Made by a program: the position numbers and the translations under genes
Notes under the pieces: generated by a model
What the model was told of the DNA's origin: nothing
Database searches by the model: none
What the model saw: the letters and a program-made list of their open reading frames with translations, nothing else
Assembly: GCA_001004885.1 (NCBI GenBank)
Contig: LCRX01000013.1
Span: 47,993-98,754 of the forward strand
Origin: Candidatus Magasanikbacteria bacterium GW2011_GWA2_56_11
GTDB taxonomy: Bacteria > Patescibacteriota > Patescibacteriia > Magasanikbacterales > UBA922
Direction: 5' to 3'
DNA: 50,762 bases
Part shown: in pieces, positions 1-8,712 of the stretch
Position numbering within the stretch: position 1 is the stretch's first letter
Layout: every line of letters begins with the position of its first letter

Positions 1-14
1 CAGCCAGGAATAAG

Positions 15-2471
15 TTGTCCAGCTTGGGAGTGGATTATGGCGTCCGCGTGGAACAAGAGTTGGAACGGCAGAAGAAAGTGAATTTGTTTGAGGAACAGGA
101 GAAAACAAATACCCGGGTATTTGCCGGGGATATTTTGGTGGCCGTTGGTCCGGAATACCTGAAGCGGATAGCGGAAAGACTCCTGACGCACTCCGAGGCG
201 GAAGTAAAAGGGGACATCCGGAATCTGCTCGTGGACACCGGCCGGTCAATAGGAAGGGGAAGGGTGTGGCGTAATGTCGGATTTTCCAACCGAGAGGACT
301 TCGAGGGTTGGTGCGCAAACGATAGACAGGTAGACCTCATGTACGCATCTTTGTACCATCATTTTTTGAGTGCCGTCGAACAGGCTATGGCGGCCGATCC
401 GGAATTACTGGCGGCCGAGAGCGGACGATCGGGTATAAAAGGAAAACTTAAACGGATATTGAAGAGCGGCGGGACAGGTCTGGCGGCGGCCGGAGTAACT
501 GCTTTATTGGTTGGCACCGGACCCGTTACCTTGCCACTGGTGGCCGCTGTCGGTGTGGCGGCTTCCCGTCTGGTGCGGGAGAAGCAGGCTCGTCTTGACC
601 GGAAACAAAAATTGGCCGGCGAGAACCGGAGCTGGAGGACAGACCGGGCGCAGGTGGCCGCTCTGGAGCGGGCACTCGGGGCGGTGCGCAAGGATATTGA
701 TCGCGAGGGAGACGAAATTTTGGCTGCCCATGCTGCCGGCACATTTACTTTATTGCTGGAAAAAAATGGCGGGCAGCGCCCGGTTACAAGAGGGTATGAA
801 ATCCAGGCCGAGGCCCTAAAACAGGTGGCCAAGATGGCCCAGGCCCGCGCTGACCAGGGCGGGGACTGGGAGGAGGAGGTGGCGGCGAAAGGCAAACTGG
901 CCGAGTATGCTTTGGCGGCCCTGGACGCGCGGCATAGCCACCGGCGGGAAAATGACGTGTTGCGCGAGCGGACTGTCGACGCGGCCGAGGATTTGTCGGC
1001 CTGGCAGGAGATTTGGCGCGAGGTGCGCGCGGGCCGGATTCATGACTTGGGTTTGGATAGTACCAAATTGACTGTCCGCCGAGTCGGCATTGCCCTCGAA
1101 ACGGTGGCTGGTGCCACGACCGCGGCTGTTGTTGGTATTCCGAGTTCCCTCGGCGCTTTGCATAGCTGGGTGCAGCGGCTTATCGCCCGCAGTTCTTTGG
1201 GCTTCATGCAGGGCGCGGTGCGGGGAGATTTGCGCGGTCGCGGCCAACAGCGCGAACAGGCCTGGCGGCATATTTTTCGCGAGATGGCCGGCGACTTCAC
1301 GGCCGTGCGCGCCGGTTTGCGTCGTTTCCAGTCCGGATGGAAAGGCGTAACCGTGGAGCAAGCCGTACCGGCTTACCGGATTAGGATTTTGGAAGACCTA
1401 ATGGCCTATGATAAAGAACACCCCAACGATCGGATTTTTGATTTCGCGCTGCGTCCTGGATTCAAGAAGGAGATAGAGGAAACATTGCGCGAATTAAAAG
1501 GAGAACTGGTACTCGACGCCTTGGTACACGCGGACGAAACTTTGGACAAGAAGCTCCTAACCGAAAGAAAGTTACGCGCCCAAAGACAGCAGGGCAAACT
1601 GGAGGCAGCCAAGGGCAAACTATTTGAAAAAAATTATCTTCGGGATGAGGCCTTGAATGCCGGCCTCAAACGCGGCGCTTTCGTCGCCGCGCTCGGCGCG
1701 GTTTACGAGGGGGTGCGGGGTTGGTTCGGCGGGGGGGCGGGCGGCGGCCGCACCGCGACGGCCAGCCAGGAGCAAGCCGGCGCCGAGCAGGAGGAACCGG
1801 CGGTGGCTGGGAGCGGCAGAGCAGAGGAACCGGCACAGATGGCCGAACCGCCGGGCGAGCCGCCGGCAGACAGAGTCGAAGCTAAGGCGCCGGAACTGCC
1901 GCCAGAGCCGCCGCCGGCAGCCCCGGATACTGCCGCGCCGCCGGCCAGTGAGGCGGACGTGCCAGTGTTATCACCTGAATTGGGTAAAATTTGGGATCGT
2001 GAAGTGCTGAATATTGCCCAGAAATTGAATGACTATCTACAGGGGGTGCGTTTTTATGGCAATGCCGGCACTGGGGCTAAGCTTGACATTGATCTCGACA
2101 AAATAATGAGGTTGCTGGCAGAGGCTGTAAGGAACGCCAAGTTTTCTCCAGAAGCCCTTGAACTTATCGTTAAGGATATTAAAAACGGGGAGAATATTCC
2201 CAAGGAATTATTGGAGTCGTTTACTCCTGGCGAGAGGATCATTATCCATAATGTCCACAATGAACTGTATTATACCGAGGAGGGGAGCTCGATGGTAAAG
2301 ATTTCCCACGGCGGACAAGACTTTCTTTACTATAATCAGAACATGCGGTTCAAGATAGTTGAGGGCGGTTTGTTTCGGCAAATTTTTGATCCGGAGACAG
2401 GAGCCTGGTCGTTCTATGAACGGGCCCAGATAATCGGCCAGGGTGAAGGAATAGAGCCGATTATTCGGTAG
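15..2471 (+). CDS. Large membrane-associated protein of unknown function, 5' end at or beyond the window edge
   Basis: I do not recognise this protein. The frame is open to the left edge, so the TTG at 15 is only the first possible start and the real one may lie upstream. From that TTG it has 818 codons. Residues 1-140 are charged and look alpha-helical. Residues about 152-187 form a Gly/Ala/Val-rich hydrophobic stretch that could span the membrane, and weaker hydrophobic stretches occur near 350-385 and 555-575. Residues about 580-655 are an Ala/Pro/Glu-rich linker of the kind that separates surface domains. The last ~160 residues form a separate acidic domain. A terminator follows 20 bp after the stop. 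Codon use matches the native (non-segment) genes. A role at the envelope is inferred from composition only. Confidence 0.75.
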   Translation: MSSLGVDYGVRVEQELERQKKVNLFEEQEKTNTRVFAGDILVAVGPEYLKRIAERLLTHSEAEVKGDIRNLLVDTGRSIGRGRVWRNVGFSNREDFEGWCANDRQVDLMYASLYHHFLSAVEQAMAADPELLAAESGRSGIKGKLKRILKSGGTGLAAAGVTALLVGTGPVTLPLVAAVGVAASRLVREKQARLDRKQKLAGENRSWRTDRAQVAALERALGAVRKDIDREGDEILAAHAAGTFTLLLEKNGGQRPVTRGYEIQAEALKQVAKMAQARADQGGDWEEEVAAKGKLAEYALAALDARHSHRRENDVLRERTVDAAEDLSAWQEIWREVRAGRIHDLGLDSTKLTVRRVGIALETVAGATTAAVVGIPSSLGALHSWVQRLIARSSLGFMQGAVRGDLRGRGQQREQAWRHIFREMAGDFTAVRAGLRRFQSGWKGVTVEQAVPAYRIRILEDLMAYDKEHPNDRIFDFALRPGFKKEIEETLRELKGELVLDALVHADETLDKKLLTERKLRAQRQQGKLEAAKGKLFEKNYLRDEALNAGLKRGAFVAALGAVYEGVRGWFGGGAGGGRTATASQEQAGAEQEEPAVAGSGRAEEPAQMAEPPGEPPADRVEAKAPELPPEPPPAAPDTAAPPASEADVPVLSPELGKIWDREVLNIAQKLNDYLQGVRFYGNAGTGAKLDIDLDKIMRLLAEAVRNAKFSPEALELIVKDIKNGENIPKELLESFTPGERIIIHNVHNELYYTEEGSSMVKISHGGQDFLYYNQNMRFKIVEGGLFRQIFDPETGAWSFYERAQIIGQGEGIEPIIR

Positions 2472-2491
2472 AGGAACTGTTAAAGTAGCTC

Positions 2492-2523
2492 AAAAATGGC
2501 TTAAATAAGCCATTTTTGTTTTT
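2492..2523 (+). terminator. Rho-independent terminator after the first gene
   Basis: The arms AAAAATGGCTTA and TAAGCCATTTTT form a hairpin followed by GTTTTTTT. A closely related stem (AAAATGGCT/AGCCATTTT) lies at 16622-16649, next to the promoter of the other G+C-rich segment. Confidence 0.85.
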
Positions 2524-2537
2524 TTACCCCCGCAGGA

Positions 2538-2566
2538 TTGACAAAATGGTTGACCTGTGATATTAT
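2538..2566 (+). promoter_or_regulatory. Sigma-70-type promoter of G+C-rich segment I
   Basis: TTGACA (2538-2543), a 17-bp spacer and TATTAT (2561-2566) make a near-consensus promoter. It is the only strong one before the gene at 2809, which gives a leader of about 235 nt. The -35 region reads TTGACAAAATGG, exactly as in the promoter of segment II (16604-16609, minus strand). Confidence 0.8.
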
Positions 2567-2572
2567 TCCTCG

Positions 2573-2808
2573 TTAAATTTGTCCGTAGTGTGCCTAACAA
2601 TAATATCAGAGTTGGGCCTTTTTATGAGCTTTCAAGCGGTTTTGTCCTTTTGAAATCTCATAATCCACACCTATAGCTCTTTACATTAGAGAATGGTAGA
2701 GTCAAAAATAGGGATTGTGTAGGGAATTCTGGAGCTCCGAAATCGGGCGTTAGAATTCCCTACACGTCTCAGAGGGGTGTTTTTGTCGGAGCAACAAGGG
2801 AGTTGACA
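2573..2808 (+). promoter_or_regulatory. Structured 5' leader of the first G+C-rich gene
   Basis: This A+T-rich stretch holds no gene. It contains a 27-nt block (2676-2702) starting GCTCTTTACA whose ends can pair (GCTCT with AGAGT). It also holds a perfect 14-bp inverted repeat, GTGTAGGGAATTCT at 2717-2730 and its complement at 2752-2765, with a 21-nt loop. A block of the same length and 19 of 27 matching bases, followed by another long hairpin, precedes the cysteine-rich gene of segment II. The hairpin has no T-run, so it is not a simple terminator. It could be an RNA leader structure or an operator. Confidence 0.55.
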
Positions 2809-3744
2809 ATGAGCTGGAAGAGAAACGGGATCATCGGCGCCAGCGTCCTGACGCTGGGAGGTTTGGGTGCTAAAACCTGGTATGACCTGGACACCCAGGC
2901 CGAGCTCCAGGAGGGACTCGAGACCCAGGCCACGGACGTGGCGGATCACCAGAGGCGGATCGTCTGGGCCGAGCAACGCCTTGGTACACATGACCAGGCG
3001 ATCGGGACGTTGGGCGCTCGGACCGCCACCGTCGAGGCCAACGTCGCCAACCTTCAGGCGGACGTCAACGGCGCGTGCTGCCGCAAGGACGGCACGTGCG
3101 CGTACGGTACGACCGCGGAGGCGGATTGTCAGAGGTGGGCGGCGGACCCCAAGGAGAAGGACGCCGGTTGGCGGTACGTGCGCGGAGCCAAGGAGCTCGC
3201 GCACAAGCACGAATCTATCTGGTTCGATTCGTGCTGCGCGGCTCCGGCGGCTGACGAGACCTACTGGGATCGTCGAACCTGCGTCCGGGCTACGCCCGAG
3301 AATACCACGCAATGGGTGGAAAGTAACGAGTTGTACGAGGAGAAATTTCGCCGCGTCGGCGAGGCCCAGGCCGAGTGCACGGACAAGGACCGGCCCGAGT
3401 TCCGTCCAGGATACATTCGCCTTCAGGGACAGGTTCTCAGAATCAACACCGCCATCAAGAACCTGGACGACCTGCGCAAGCAGGTGGCCGGGAACCAGCG
3501 GAAGATCTGGGCACTCGAGAAGAAGAAGGTGGAGGATCAGGCTGAGCTCGACGATCTCAAGAAGAAGCTCGCGGAGGCCCAGACGGCCCTCGCCGGACTC
3601 ACCTCCCAGGTGAACGCCTTGGCCAGCCGGCCAACAGAGGCGTTCATCCTCACCGTCCGGAGCGACATGGTGCTCCAGAAGGGAAGGGTCTCGGCCGGAA
3701 GCTCCGGCGAACCAGCTGGCCCGACGTCCGTCGGCCAGCGCTGA
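2809..3744 (+). CDS. Membrane-anchored coiled-coil protein with a Cys-rich module
   Basis: The start is the ATG at 2809, six bases after a strong Shine-Dalgarno (AGGGAG, 2797-2802), rather than the TTG at 2803. Residues about 8-24 are hydrophobic (GIIGASVLTLGGLGAK) and would anchor the protein or act as a signal. Residues 30-90 and about 210-290 are heptad-like coiled coil rich in Q, E, K and L. Between them is a cysteine module with CCRKDGTCAYGTTAEADC, resembling the GACC-x-DG-x-C repeat seen in secreted proteins of several Gram-negative phyla. Codons are almost all G/C-ending, unlike the flanking genes, and the Shine-Dalgarno is also atypical for the window, so transfer is likely. Function is unknown; an extracytoplasmic structural or adhesive role is inferred. 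Confidence 0.75.
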   Translation: MSWKRNGIIGASVLTLGGLGAKTWYDLDTQAELQEGLETQATDVADHQRRIVWAEQRLGTHDQAIGTLGARTATVEANVANLQADVNGACCRKDGTCAYGTTAEADCQRWAADPKEKDAGWRYVRGAKELAHKHESIWFDSCCAAPAADETYWDRRTCVRATPENTTQWVESNELYEEKFRRVGEAQAECTDKDRPEFRPGYIRLQGQVLRINTAIKNLDDLRKQVAGNQRKIWALEKKKVEDQAELDDLKKKLAEAQTALAGLTSQVNALASRPTEAFILTVRSDMVLQKGRVSAGSSGEPAGPTSVGQR

Positions 3745-4190
3745 CCCTACCATTTCCAGGTTCGGTCGCCGTGTGCCCAGTGTACGCGGCGGCCGGCCTC
3801 ATCTACGGCGCTCCTCCCACGAGTCGAGCGCCTTCCCAGAATGTACGTAATATATGCGTCCAGCCTGGGGAGTCGGGAAAGAATGGGTCCTTTACGCATC
3901 GTAACGGAGAGAATGGGATCTTTACAAAAGAGCTAAAATTTGCTATAGTAACCAGTTTTAAAAGAAGGTGAATTTGTATTGATTGAGTGGGAAAAAATTT
4001 TTCCGCTCATGGATACAAATTTGGATTTTGCTCTTTACAGCCTAGTTCTACCAGGGGACGGATTGCTGCGGCAGGATTCAGGGGGGTAGGTTACTCCTTT
4101 GACTCCTGTCGCACTGTTACGTCCTCCGCGAGGACGTCATTAGCGCAGGGCGACACCGGTCCATTTTACCTTTTGTAGAGGAGATGATCC
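3745..4190 (+). other. 446-bp intergenic region with promoter and hairpins
   Basis: No convincing gene is present; two short open frames (about 3771-3971 and 3987-4178) lack coding signals. The left part is G+C-rich tail sequence. From about 3840 it becomes A+T-rich and carries a promoter (3921-3949). A long imperfect stem-loop follows (ATTTGTAT at 3973-3980 pairing with ATACAAAT at 4014-4021, with further pairing around GGAAAAA/TTTTTCC). A small hairpin (ACGTCCT, loop CCGCG, AGGACGT, 4119-4137) lies 53 bp before the next start. GCTCTTTACA recurs at 4030-4039. Confidence 0.5.
3921..3949 (+). promoter_or_regulatory. Promoter upstream of the beta-barrel-like gene
   Basis: TTTACA (3921-3926), a 17-bp spacer and TATAGT (3944-3949) preceded by TGC form an extended -10 type promoter. 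It predicts a leader of about 235 nt before the start at 4191, similar in length to that of the preceding gene. Confidence 0.65.
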
Positions 4191-4907
4191 ATGAAGACCA
4201 GCGTTCTTCTGGCGGCGTTGTTCGTTGTGTTCGGTGCGGAGCGTGCTGACGGCCAGGACAAGGTCGACGGGAAGATCAAGTGCCGCCCCAATGACATGGG
4301 CGGCCAAGACTGCGACATACCTGTCTCGCCGGGAGGTCGCGTGGAGCTCTACTACACGCGTCCGATCGCGATCGAGGCGCCGAAGGTCGACGTGGCGGAC
4401 CGCTTCCGCCTCGGCATCCGCGCCATCCCCGCCGGGTGGGTCCGCCTGCCCGGCGTGAACGGGCAGACGATCGAGACGATCAACGGCTACTCCTTCGGGG
4501 GCAGCCTCGTGGTCCAGCTGCCGCGGCTGATGGCGGATTGGCTCGGCCTCGAGCTCGAGTTCGGGTCGCTCGGCCTCAAGTTCTTTGAGGAGGAGGGCGA
4601 GTCGCTCCTTGCCGCGGGCACCTTCGATGCCGGTCTCGCGTTCCACGTCTGGGACCTGGACTTCATCCTGGGCTACCACTACCTGGTGGCCGGGATCCAG
4701 GACCGGACCCTCGCCCAGGCGCACCAGGGCCTACTCCGCCTCGGCTGGTGGATGCACCAGCGCTGGCGGATCGACGCGGACGTCCTCTACGGCTGGACCA
4801 CGGTGGTCCGGGACCGGAAGGACTTTCCGACCAACGTGGTCACGCGCGAGCACATCGAGGGGTTCCCCATCGAGCTCCGCCTCGGCCTGACGTTCGTCGC
4901 CTGGTAA
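4191..4907 (+). CDS. Secreted protein resembling a small outer-membrane beta-barrel
   Basis: The ATG follows GAGGAG with good spacing. The product is 238 aa with a signal peptide of about 22 residues (MKTSVLLAALFVVFGAERADGQ, cleavage near AxG-Q). The mature part contains alternating polar/hydrophobic strands rich in Tyr, Trp and Leu (for example near residues 140-180 and 190-215) and ends in ...LGLTFVAW. A terminal aromatic residue is the hallmark of Bam-inserted barrels in Gram-negative bacteria. Codons are G/C-ending throughout, as in the other segment I genes. Patescibacteria are generally thought to lack an outer membrane, so either the gene is a recent acquisition or the fold is used differently. 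No specific family was recognised; the barrel call rests on strand pattern and terminus only. Confidence 0.65.
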   Translation: MKTSVLLAALFVVFGAERADGQDKVDGKIKCRPNDMGGQDCDIPVSPGGRVELYYTRPIAIEAPKVDVADRFRLGIRAIPAGWVRLPGVNGQTIETINGYSFGGSLVVQLPRLMADWLGLELEFGSLGLKFFEEEGESLLAAGTFDAGLAFHVWDLDFILGYHYLVAGIQDRTLAQAHQGLLRLGWWMHQRWRIDADVLYGWTTVVRDRKDFPTNVVTREHIEGFPIELRLGLTFVAW

Positions 4908-5268
4908 ACCGCGGAGAGACAACTCCGCCCCGACAACGGGTAAAACAAATCGGTGGAGGCACAATGAGAGACGACTGCTACTGCAAAAGTCTCCGCCTTC
5001 CACCCGATAGTCTGGAATAATCATTCGAGGCTAGCGGGTGGGAAACCACAAGGGATCTTTACAAATTACAGGAGAGATATTTAACCTCTGCGGCAGAACT
5101 GTGGAATCGAGAGCAGCCGTACACTGCTTTGGCTTCCACAGTTCTGCGTCCGGCGGCATTCGCCAAAGGACAAGGCGTGGCGGTCCCCATCGGGGGGCCG
5201 ATCTGCCGGCGGCAGGCGCCGTCGGTGTTTCCGGGCCCCTTGGGGCCGCAACTAGCGTGGAGGTTTCC
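4908..5268 (+). other. 361-bp intergenic region with two large stem-loops
   Basis: No gene is seen. The first stem-loop pairs ATCGGTGGAGGC (4949-4960) with GCCTTCCACCCGAT (4995-5008), with GAGAC/GTCTC inside. The second is a perfect 14-bp pair, GCAGAACTGTGGAA (5093-5106) with its complement (5134-5147). GGGATCTTTACAAA at 5052-5065 repeats the sequence at the -35 of the preceding promoter (3915-3928), but no clear -10 follows it. GGAGG at 5259-5263 is the Shine-Dalgarno of the next gene. Confidence 0.45.
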
Positions 5269-6982
5269 GTGAAGAACAGTTTGCTGCCTCTGTGGGCGGC
5301 GGTGTGCATGTGCGGCGCTGGATGCGTCGCGTGGCAGCCCCTCGACGAGGAGGGGGCGGTCGTCAGCGGGCCGATCAAGCCCGCGGGTGACCAGTGTGAG
5401 GTCGACTCGCAGTGCCAGCCGAGCGGCAACCCGTGCATGGTCTCGGCGTGCGTCGACAACGTCTGCGCGACCGTGGCCGCGCCGGCCGACACGGCCTGCG
5501 ACGACGCGGACGCCTGCACGGCGGGCGACGTGTGTGTCGGTGGTACCTGCCACGGCACGGCCATCACCTGCGACGACGCGGACGAGTGCACCGACGACAC
5601 GTGCGACCCGGCCACGGGGTGCAAGTTCACGGCCAACACGGTGCCGTGCGATGACGCGGACGCGTGCACGGCGGGCGACACCTGCAAGGACGGCGCGTGC
5701 GTGCCGGGAACGGTCCTTTACGTCGGGTGCTGCACGGCCGATGTCCAGTGCGGGGCTCTTGGCTTCGCGTGGGGCTACAACGTGCCCTGCGCGACGACCC
5801 CGGAGTGCCCGCAGGACATGCAGTGCGTCTCGGGCCAGTGCGTGCCGGCCTTCTACGACGCCGGCTGCACCGTGGACCCGGAGGACACGCCGGCCGACTT
5901 CCTGTCCGGCAAGACCGGCCGGTGCACCACGTGCCGCGACGAGGACGCCAACGGCGTGTGCCTCGCGGTCGAGTTCTTCTGCGCGGAGGGGTTCGACGAC
6001 GACCGGGATCTGCTGGTCGACTGCGACGACCCCGACTGCGCGCTCGACCCCGTCTGCCTGCCCACCTGCACCCCCAACTGCGCGGGCCTCGCGTGCGGCC
6101 CGAACGGCTGCGGCGGAAGCTGCGGCCAATCCGGCCTGCGCGCCGGAGTGCGCCGTCGCGGCCGACTGCGACGACGCGGACGCCTGCACGGCCGACACCT
6201 GCCTCGCCGGCAACTGCCAGAACACGCTCATCGCCGGCTGCAAGGCCTGCGCCGTCGCGACCGACTGCGACGACGCCGACCCCTGCACCACCGACATCTG
6301 CATGGATGGCATGTGCTCGGCGCCGGTTGCGGTCCCCGCCTGCTGCAACAGCAACACCGACTGCGTCGGTGGGACAGTGTGCGTGAACAACACCTGCCAG
6401 GCGCCGACCTGCACGCCGGATTGCACCGGCAAGCAGTGCGGCGACGACGGGTGCGGCGGATCGTGCGGTACGTGCCCGGCCGGTCAGACGTGCACCGCGG
6501 CGGGCCAGTGTGTGCTGGAGATCCCCGAGTGCGCGGTCAACGCGGACTGCCCGCTCAACAACGTCTGCATCGGCGGCAAGTGCTTCCAGGCCGATGGCCA
6601 GCATGACACGGACGGGGATTGTTACTGTGGCGTCGGGAACGCCACCTGCACGGGCTCGATCAACCCGAAGTGCAGCAGCGTTCTGCCGGGAGACTGCGAC
6701 CCGAGCCCCAGTGGCGGGGACGTGTGGTCGCTGTGCCAGGCGGCCGACGGCGCGGTGTACATCGTTACCGCTCCGAACACGTGCCTGACCGGCGGTGTGC
6801 AGATCGGGACCACCGATGGCTCGATCCTCAACAACCCCTCCATGCACGACAAGGTCGGCGACGGCTTCAACAACGACTGCGACGGGCAGACCGATGAGGG
6901 TGGCACCGATCAGTGCCCCTTCGAGTTCCAGGGGACCGCGGGCATCTTCAAGGTGACCTGCGGGTTCTGGTCCAGCCTCTAG
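5269..6982 (+). pseudogene. Cys-rich lipoprotein with MopE-like C-terminus, frameshifted
   Basis: The GTG at 5269 follows TGGAGG by five bases. The N-terminus (KNSLLPLWAAVCMCGAGC) looks like a lipoprotein signal. It is followed by repeated CDDADACTxGDxC and CDPATGCKFTxN units typical of myxobacterial and related secreted proteins. Near 6110-6140 the reading frame changes: the protein runs to GPNGCGGSCG in one frame and resumes as NPACAPECAVAADC in the next. In its second copy of the same motif (SCGTCPAGQTCTAAGQC) the protein has about 15-20 further residues, so bases are probably missing as well as out of frame. The C-terminus carries DGFNNDCDGQTDEG, a MopE-type putative metal-binding motif. 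Base composition is extremely G+C-rich. It may be a true pseudogene or an assembly error. Confidence 0.75.
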
Positions 6983-7081
6983 CAGATGCCGTCTCTCCTG
7001 CCCCTAGTGGCAACCGCTCCCGCGTGAGTCCCCCGGCTTCGGCCGAGGATACCTCCCGGTAGCGGCTGCTCCCACCCTATA

Positions 7082-7116
7082 CCCCCGCTTGAACATATCG
7101 TACGATCAAGCGGGGG
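7082..7116 (+). other. G+C-rich hairpin after segment I
   Basis: CCCCCGCTTGA (7082-7092) and TCAAGCGGGGG (7106-7116) pair perfectly over 11 bp, with no T-run. Segment II ends in an equivalent 11-bp hairpin (13745-13780), also about 45 bp before a standard terminator. Confidence 0.6.
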
Positions 7117-7158
7117 AAACACACAGTGATAATCTTCCCCAAGGTTGCAACTGCGTGG

Positions 7159-7188
7159 CCCCGTACCAGACGGTACGGGGTTTGTTTT
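7159..7188 (+). terminator. Rho-independent terminator closing segment I
   Basis: CCCCGTACC, loop AGAC, GGTACGGGG and then TTTGTTTT. The stem resembles the native terminator at 31994-32026 (CCCCAGTAC/GTACTGGGG), which suggests it belongs to the host rather than to the G+C-rich genes. Confidence 0.85.
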
Positions 7189-7226
7189 AAAGAAAGAAAT
7201 CCGGTGCGCCCTGACCGGTAATCTGC

Positions 7227-7232
7227 TATACT
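7227..7232 (+). promoter_or_regulatory. -10 hexamer just before the Wzy-like gene
   Basis: TATACT lies four bases before the ATG at 7237, so transcription would begin at about 7239. The message is then nearly leaderless, perhaps starting translation at the second ATG (7249). No good -35 was found. Confidence 0.5.
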
Positions 7233-7236
7233 AGCA

Positions 7237-8709
7237 ATGGCCAAAAGTATGCCTAGCGCCTATCGCCATACCCTGGTTTTATCCGGCCTGCTTCTTCTTG
7301 CCGGCACTGCCGCCATCCTGTGGCAGGGCGTTCTTTTTGCCGCCGTCATTGCGCTGGCAGGTTTTTTGTGGCTCTTGTCGCACCGTCTCGATCTGGGCTG
7401 GTACGTGCTGGTATTTTTGGCTCCCATGATGCACTGGACTATCCGGCTCGACCACTACCCGTATCTTTTCCGTGGTTTTCCCTCGCTCTTGCAAGTATAC
7501 GCCCCGGTCGTGGAATTCTGGACCGTGGGGCTGATTATCGCCTGGATGATAGCCAAACTGCGCGCCTGGCGCCAAAAGGGGACGGTGCATATTGCCGCGC
7601 CGGGTTGGCGCTGGTACGGATTGTTCGTCCTAAGCGCCGCAGTATCGCTCTTCTCGCTCGGCCCCGGCTTTTCGAGCGGTGTGTGGTATATTGGCCGTTT
7701 TTTAATATTCGTTTATGCCGGGTACGTGGTGCTGGGCGCCGATATAATTGAGAACAAAAAAATTCTGGAGCGCAGTCTGGTGGCGTTCGCCGCCTCTGGC
7801 GCCGTGGCCGCTATAATGGGAGTGGCCTCGCTCGTCTGCGGCGCCTGGCGCGACGTCTACGGCATCGTGCGCGTAACGCCGTTTGCCCTTGGCGGCTGGG
7901 CGCCGTTCGGCGACCAGCATATTTTTTTGGCCGAGGCCATACTCGCCACCCTGCCCTCCGCCGGGTACCTGTGGCATCTGCGCTACCGCGATAAAGACTC
8001 TCGCCAGTGGCTAAGCGCGCTCATCGCCGTCATGATCGCTGTCGCTCTGCTTACGTTGTCGCGCGCCGGCTGGATAGCGCTGGCAGTCGAAGCGGCAGTA
8101 GCGGCGCATTTTGCCGGGGGCAAAAAAATGTGGCGCTATTACCTGGGCCGGGTGTGGCCGCTTGCGCTGGCCGTTCTGCCGATTTTGTTTTATTTTGTTT
8201 ACTTTCTTTCCGGCAGCGACATCGTGCGCGGTTCCAATGCCACGCGCTGGAGCCTGACCCAAATTTCCTGGATGTATTTTCAAGAGCACCCCTTGATCGG
8301 CACCGGCATCGGGTCGTTCGTGCCGTTGGTTGCCGATACCTGGTATTTCACACTGGAGTTCGGCGATCCGGTAGACGCGCACGGTATTGTCCAGAAGATA
8401 GGCACCGAGCAGGGAATACTCGGTCTGGTCACTTTTGCGCTCTTTGTTTGGCTTTTACTCCGGCGCGTTTACCTCCGGGCGACCGATTTGAGCTACGACG
8501 ATTCGGCCCGCGCCGCCGCCGTCTTCGGACTCGCGCTAATGTGCGGGTCTCTCACTTTTCAGCTGTTCAATACCCAGTATTATTCGAGCGTTATGTGGGT
8601 CCCTTTGGCTCTGGCCCTCGCGGCTCAGTCTGTTCACCGCCGCGACACGCGGGTTGTCGGCTTTTTGGCGCCACCCCTGGCCCGTGCCCGGTTAGTCGCG
8701 GATGTGTAG
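7237..8709 (+). CDS. O-antigen polymerase/ligase-like membrane protein (Wzy/WaaL type)
   Basis: This 490-aa protein has about ten to twelve hydrophobic segments spread over its length. It carries the Wzy_C signature region near residues 345-420: HPLIGTGIGSFVP, then a periplasmic-type loop with DAHGIVQKIGTEQGILG, then a final hydrophobic helix. Family members join or polymerise lipid-linked glycans on the outer face of the cytoplasmic membrane. There is no Shine-Dalgarno; the second ATG at 7249 is an alternative start. It heads a run of genes (GT, methyltransferase, secreted GHL15-like protein) spaced by a few bases or overlapping, so a surface-glycan operon is likely. Whether it polymerises or ligates cannot be told from sequence. 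Confidence 0.85.
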   Translation: MAKSMPSAYRHTLVLSGLLLLAGTAAILWQGVLFAAVIALAGFLWLLSHRLDLGWYVLVFLAPMMHWTIRLDHYPYLFRGFPSLLQVYAPVVEFWTVGLIIAWMIAKLRAWRQKGTVHIAAPGWRWYGLFVLSAAVSLFSLGPGFSSGVWYIGRFLIFVYAGYVVLGADIIENKKILERSLVAFAASGAVAAIMGVASLVCGAWRDVYGIVRVTPFALGGWAPFGDQHIFLAEAILATLPSAGYLWHLRYRDKDSRQWLSALIAVMIAVALLTLSRAGWIALAVEAAVAAHFAGGKKMWRYYLGRVWPLALAVLPILFYFVYFLSGSDIVRGSNATRWSLTQISWMYFQEHPLIGTGIGSFVPLVADTWYFTLEFGDPVDAHGIVQKIGTEQGILGLVTFALFVWLLLRRVYLRATDLSYDDSARAAAVFGLALMCGSLTFQLFNTQYYSSVMWVPLALALAAQSVHRRDTRVVGFLAPPLARARLVADV

Positions 8710-8712
8710 CCT

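Noticed and set aside
3771-4178. Two short open frames (about 66 and 63 codons) in the spacer before the barrel-like gene
   Set aside because: They cross the promoter and hairpins, have no ribosome site and no protein-like composition.
5059-6847. Long minus-strand open frames opposite the cysteine-rich gene
   Set aside because: They are shadows of the G+C-rich codon pattern; the plus frame has signal sequence, Shine-Dalgarno and conserved repeats.
2538-7188. Segment I as a plain assembly chimera
   Set aside because: The spacers between the G+C-rich genes are A+T-rich with host-like promoters and terminators, and segment II repeats the same design. The idea is not excluded and read support should decide.
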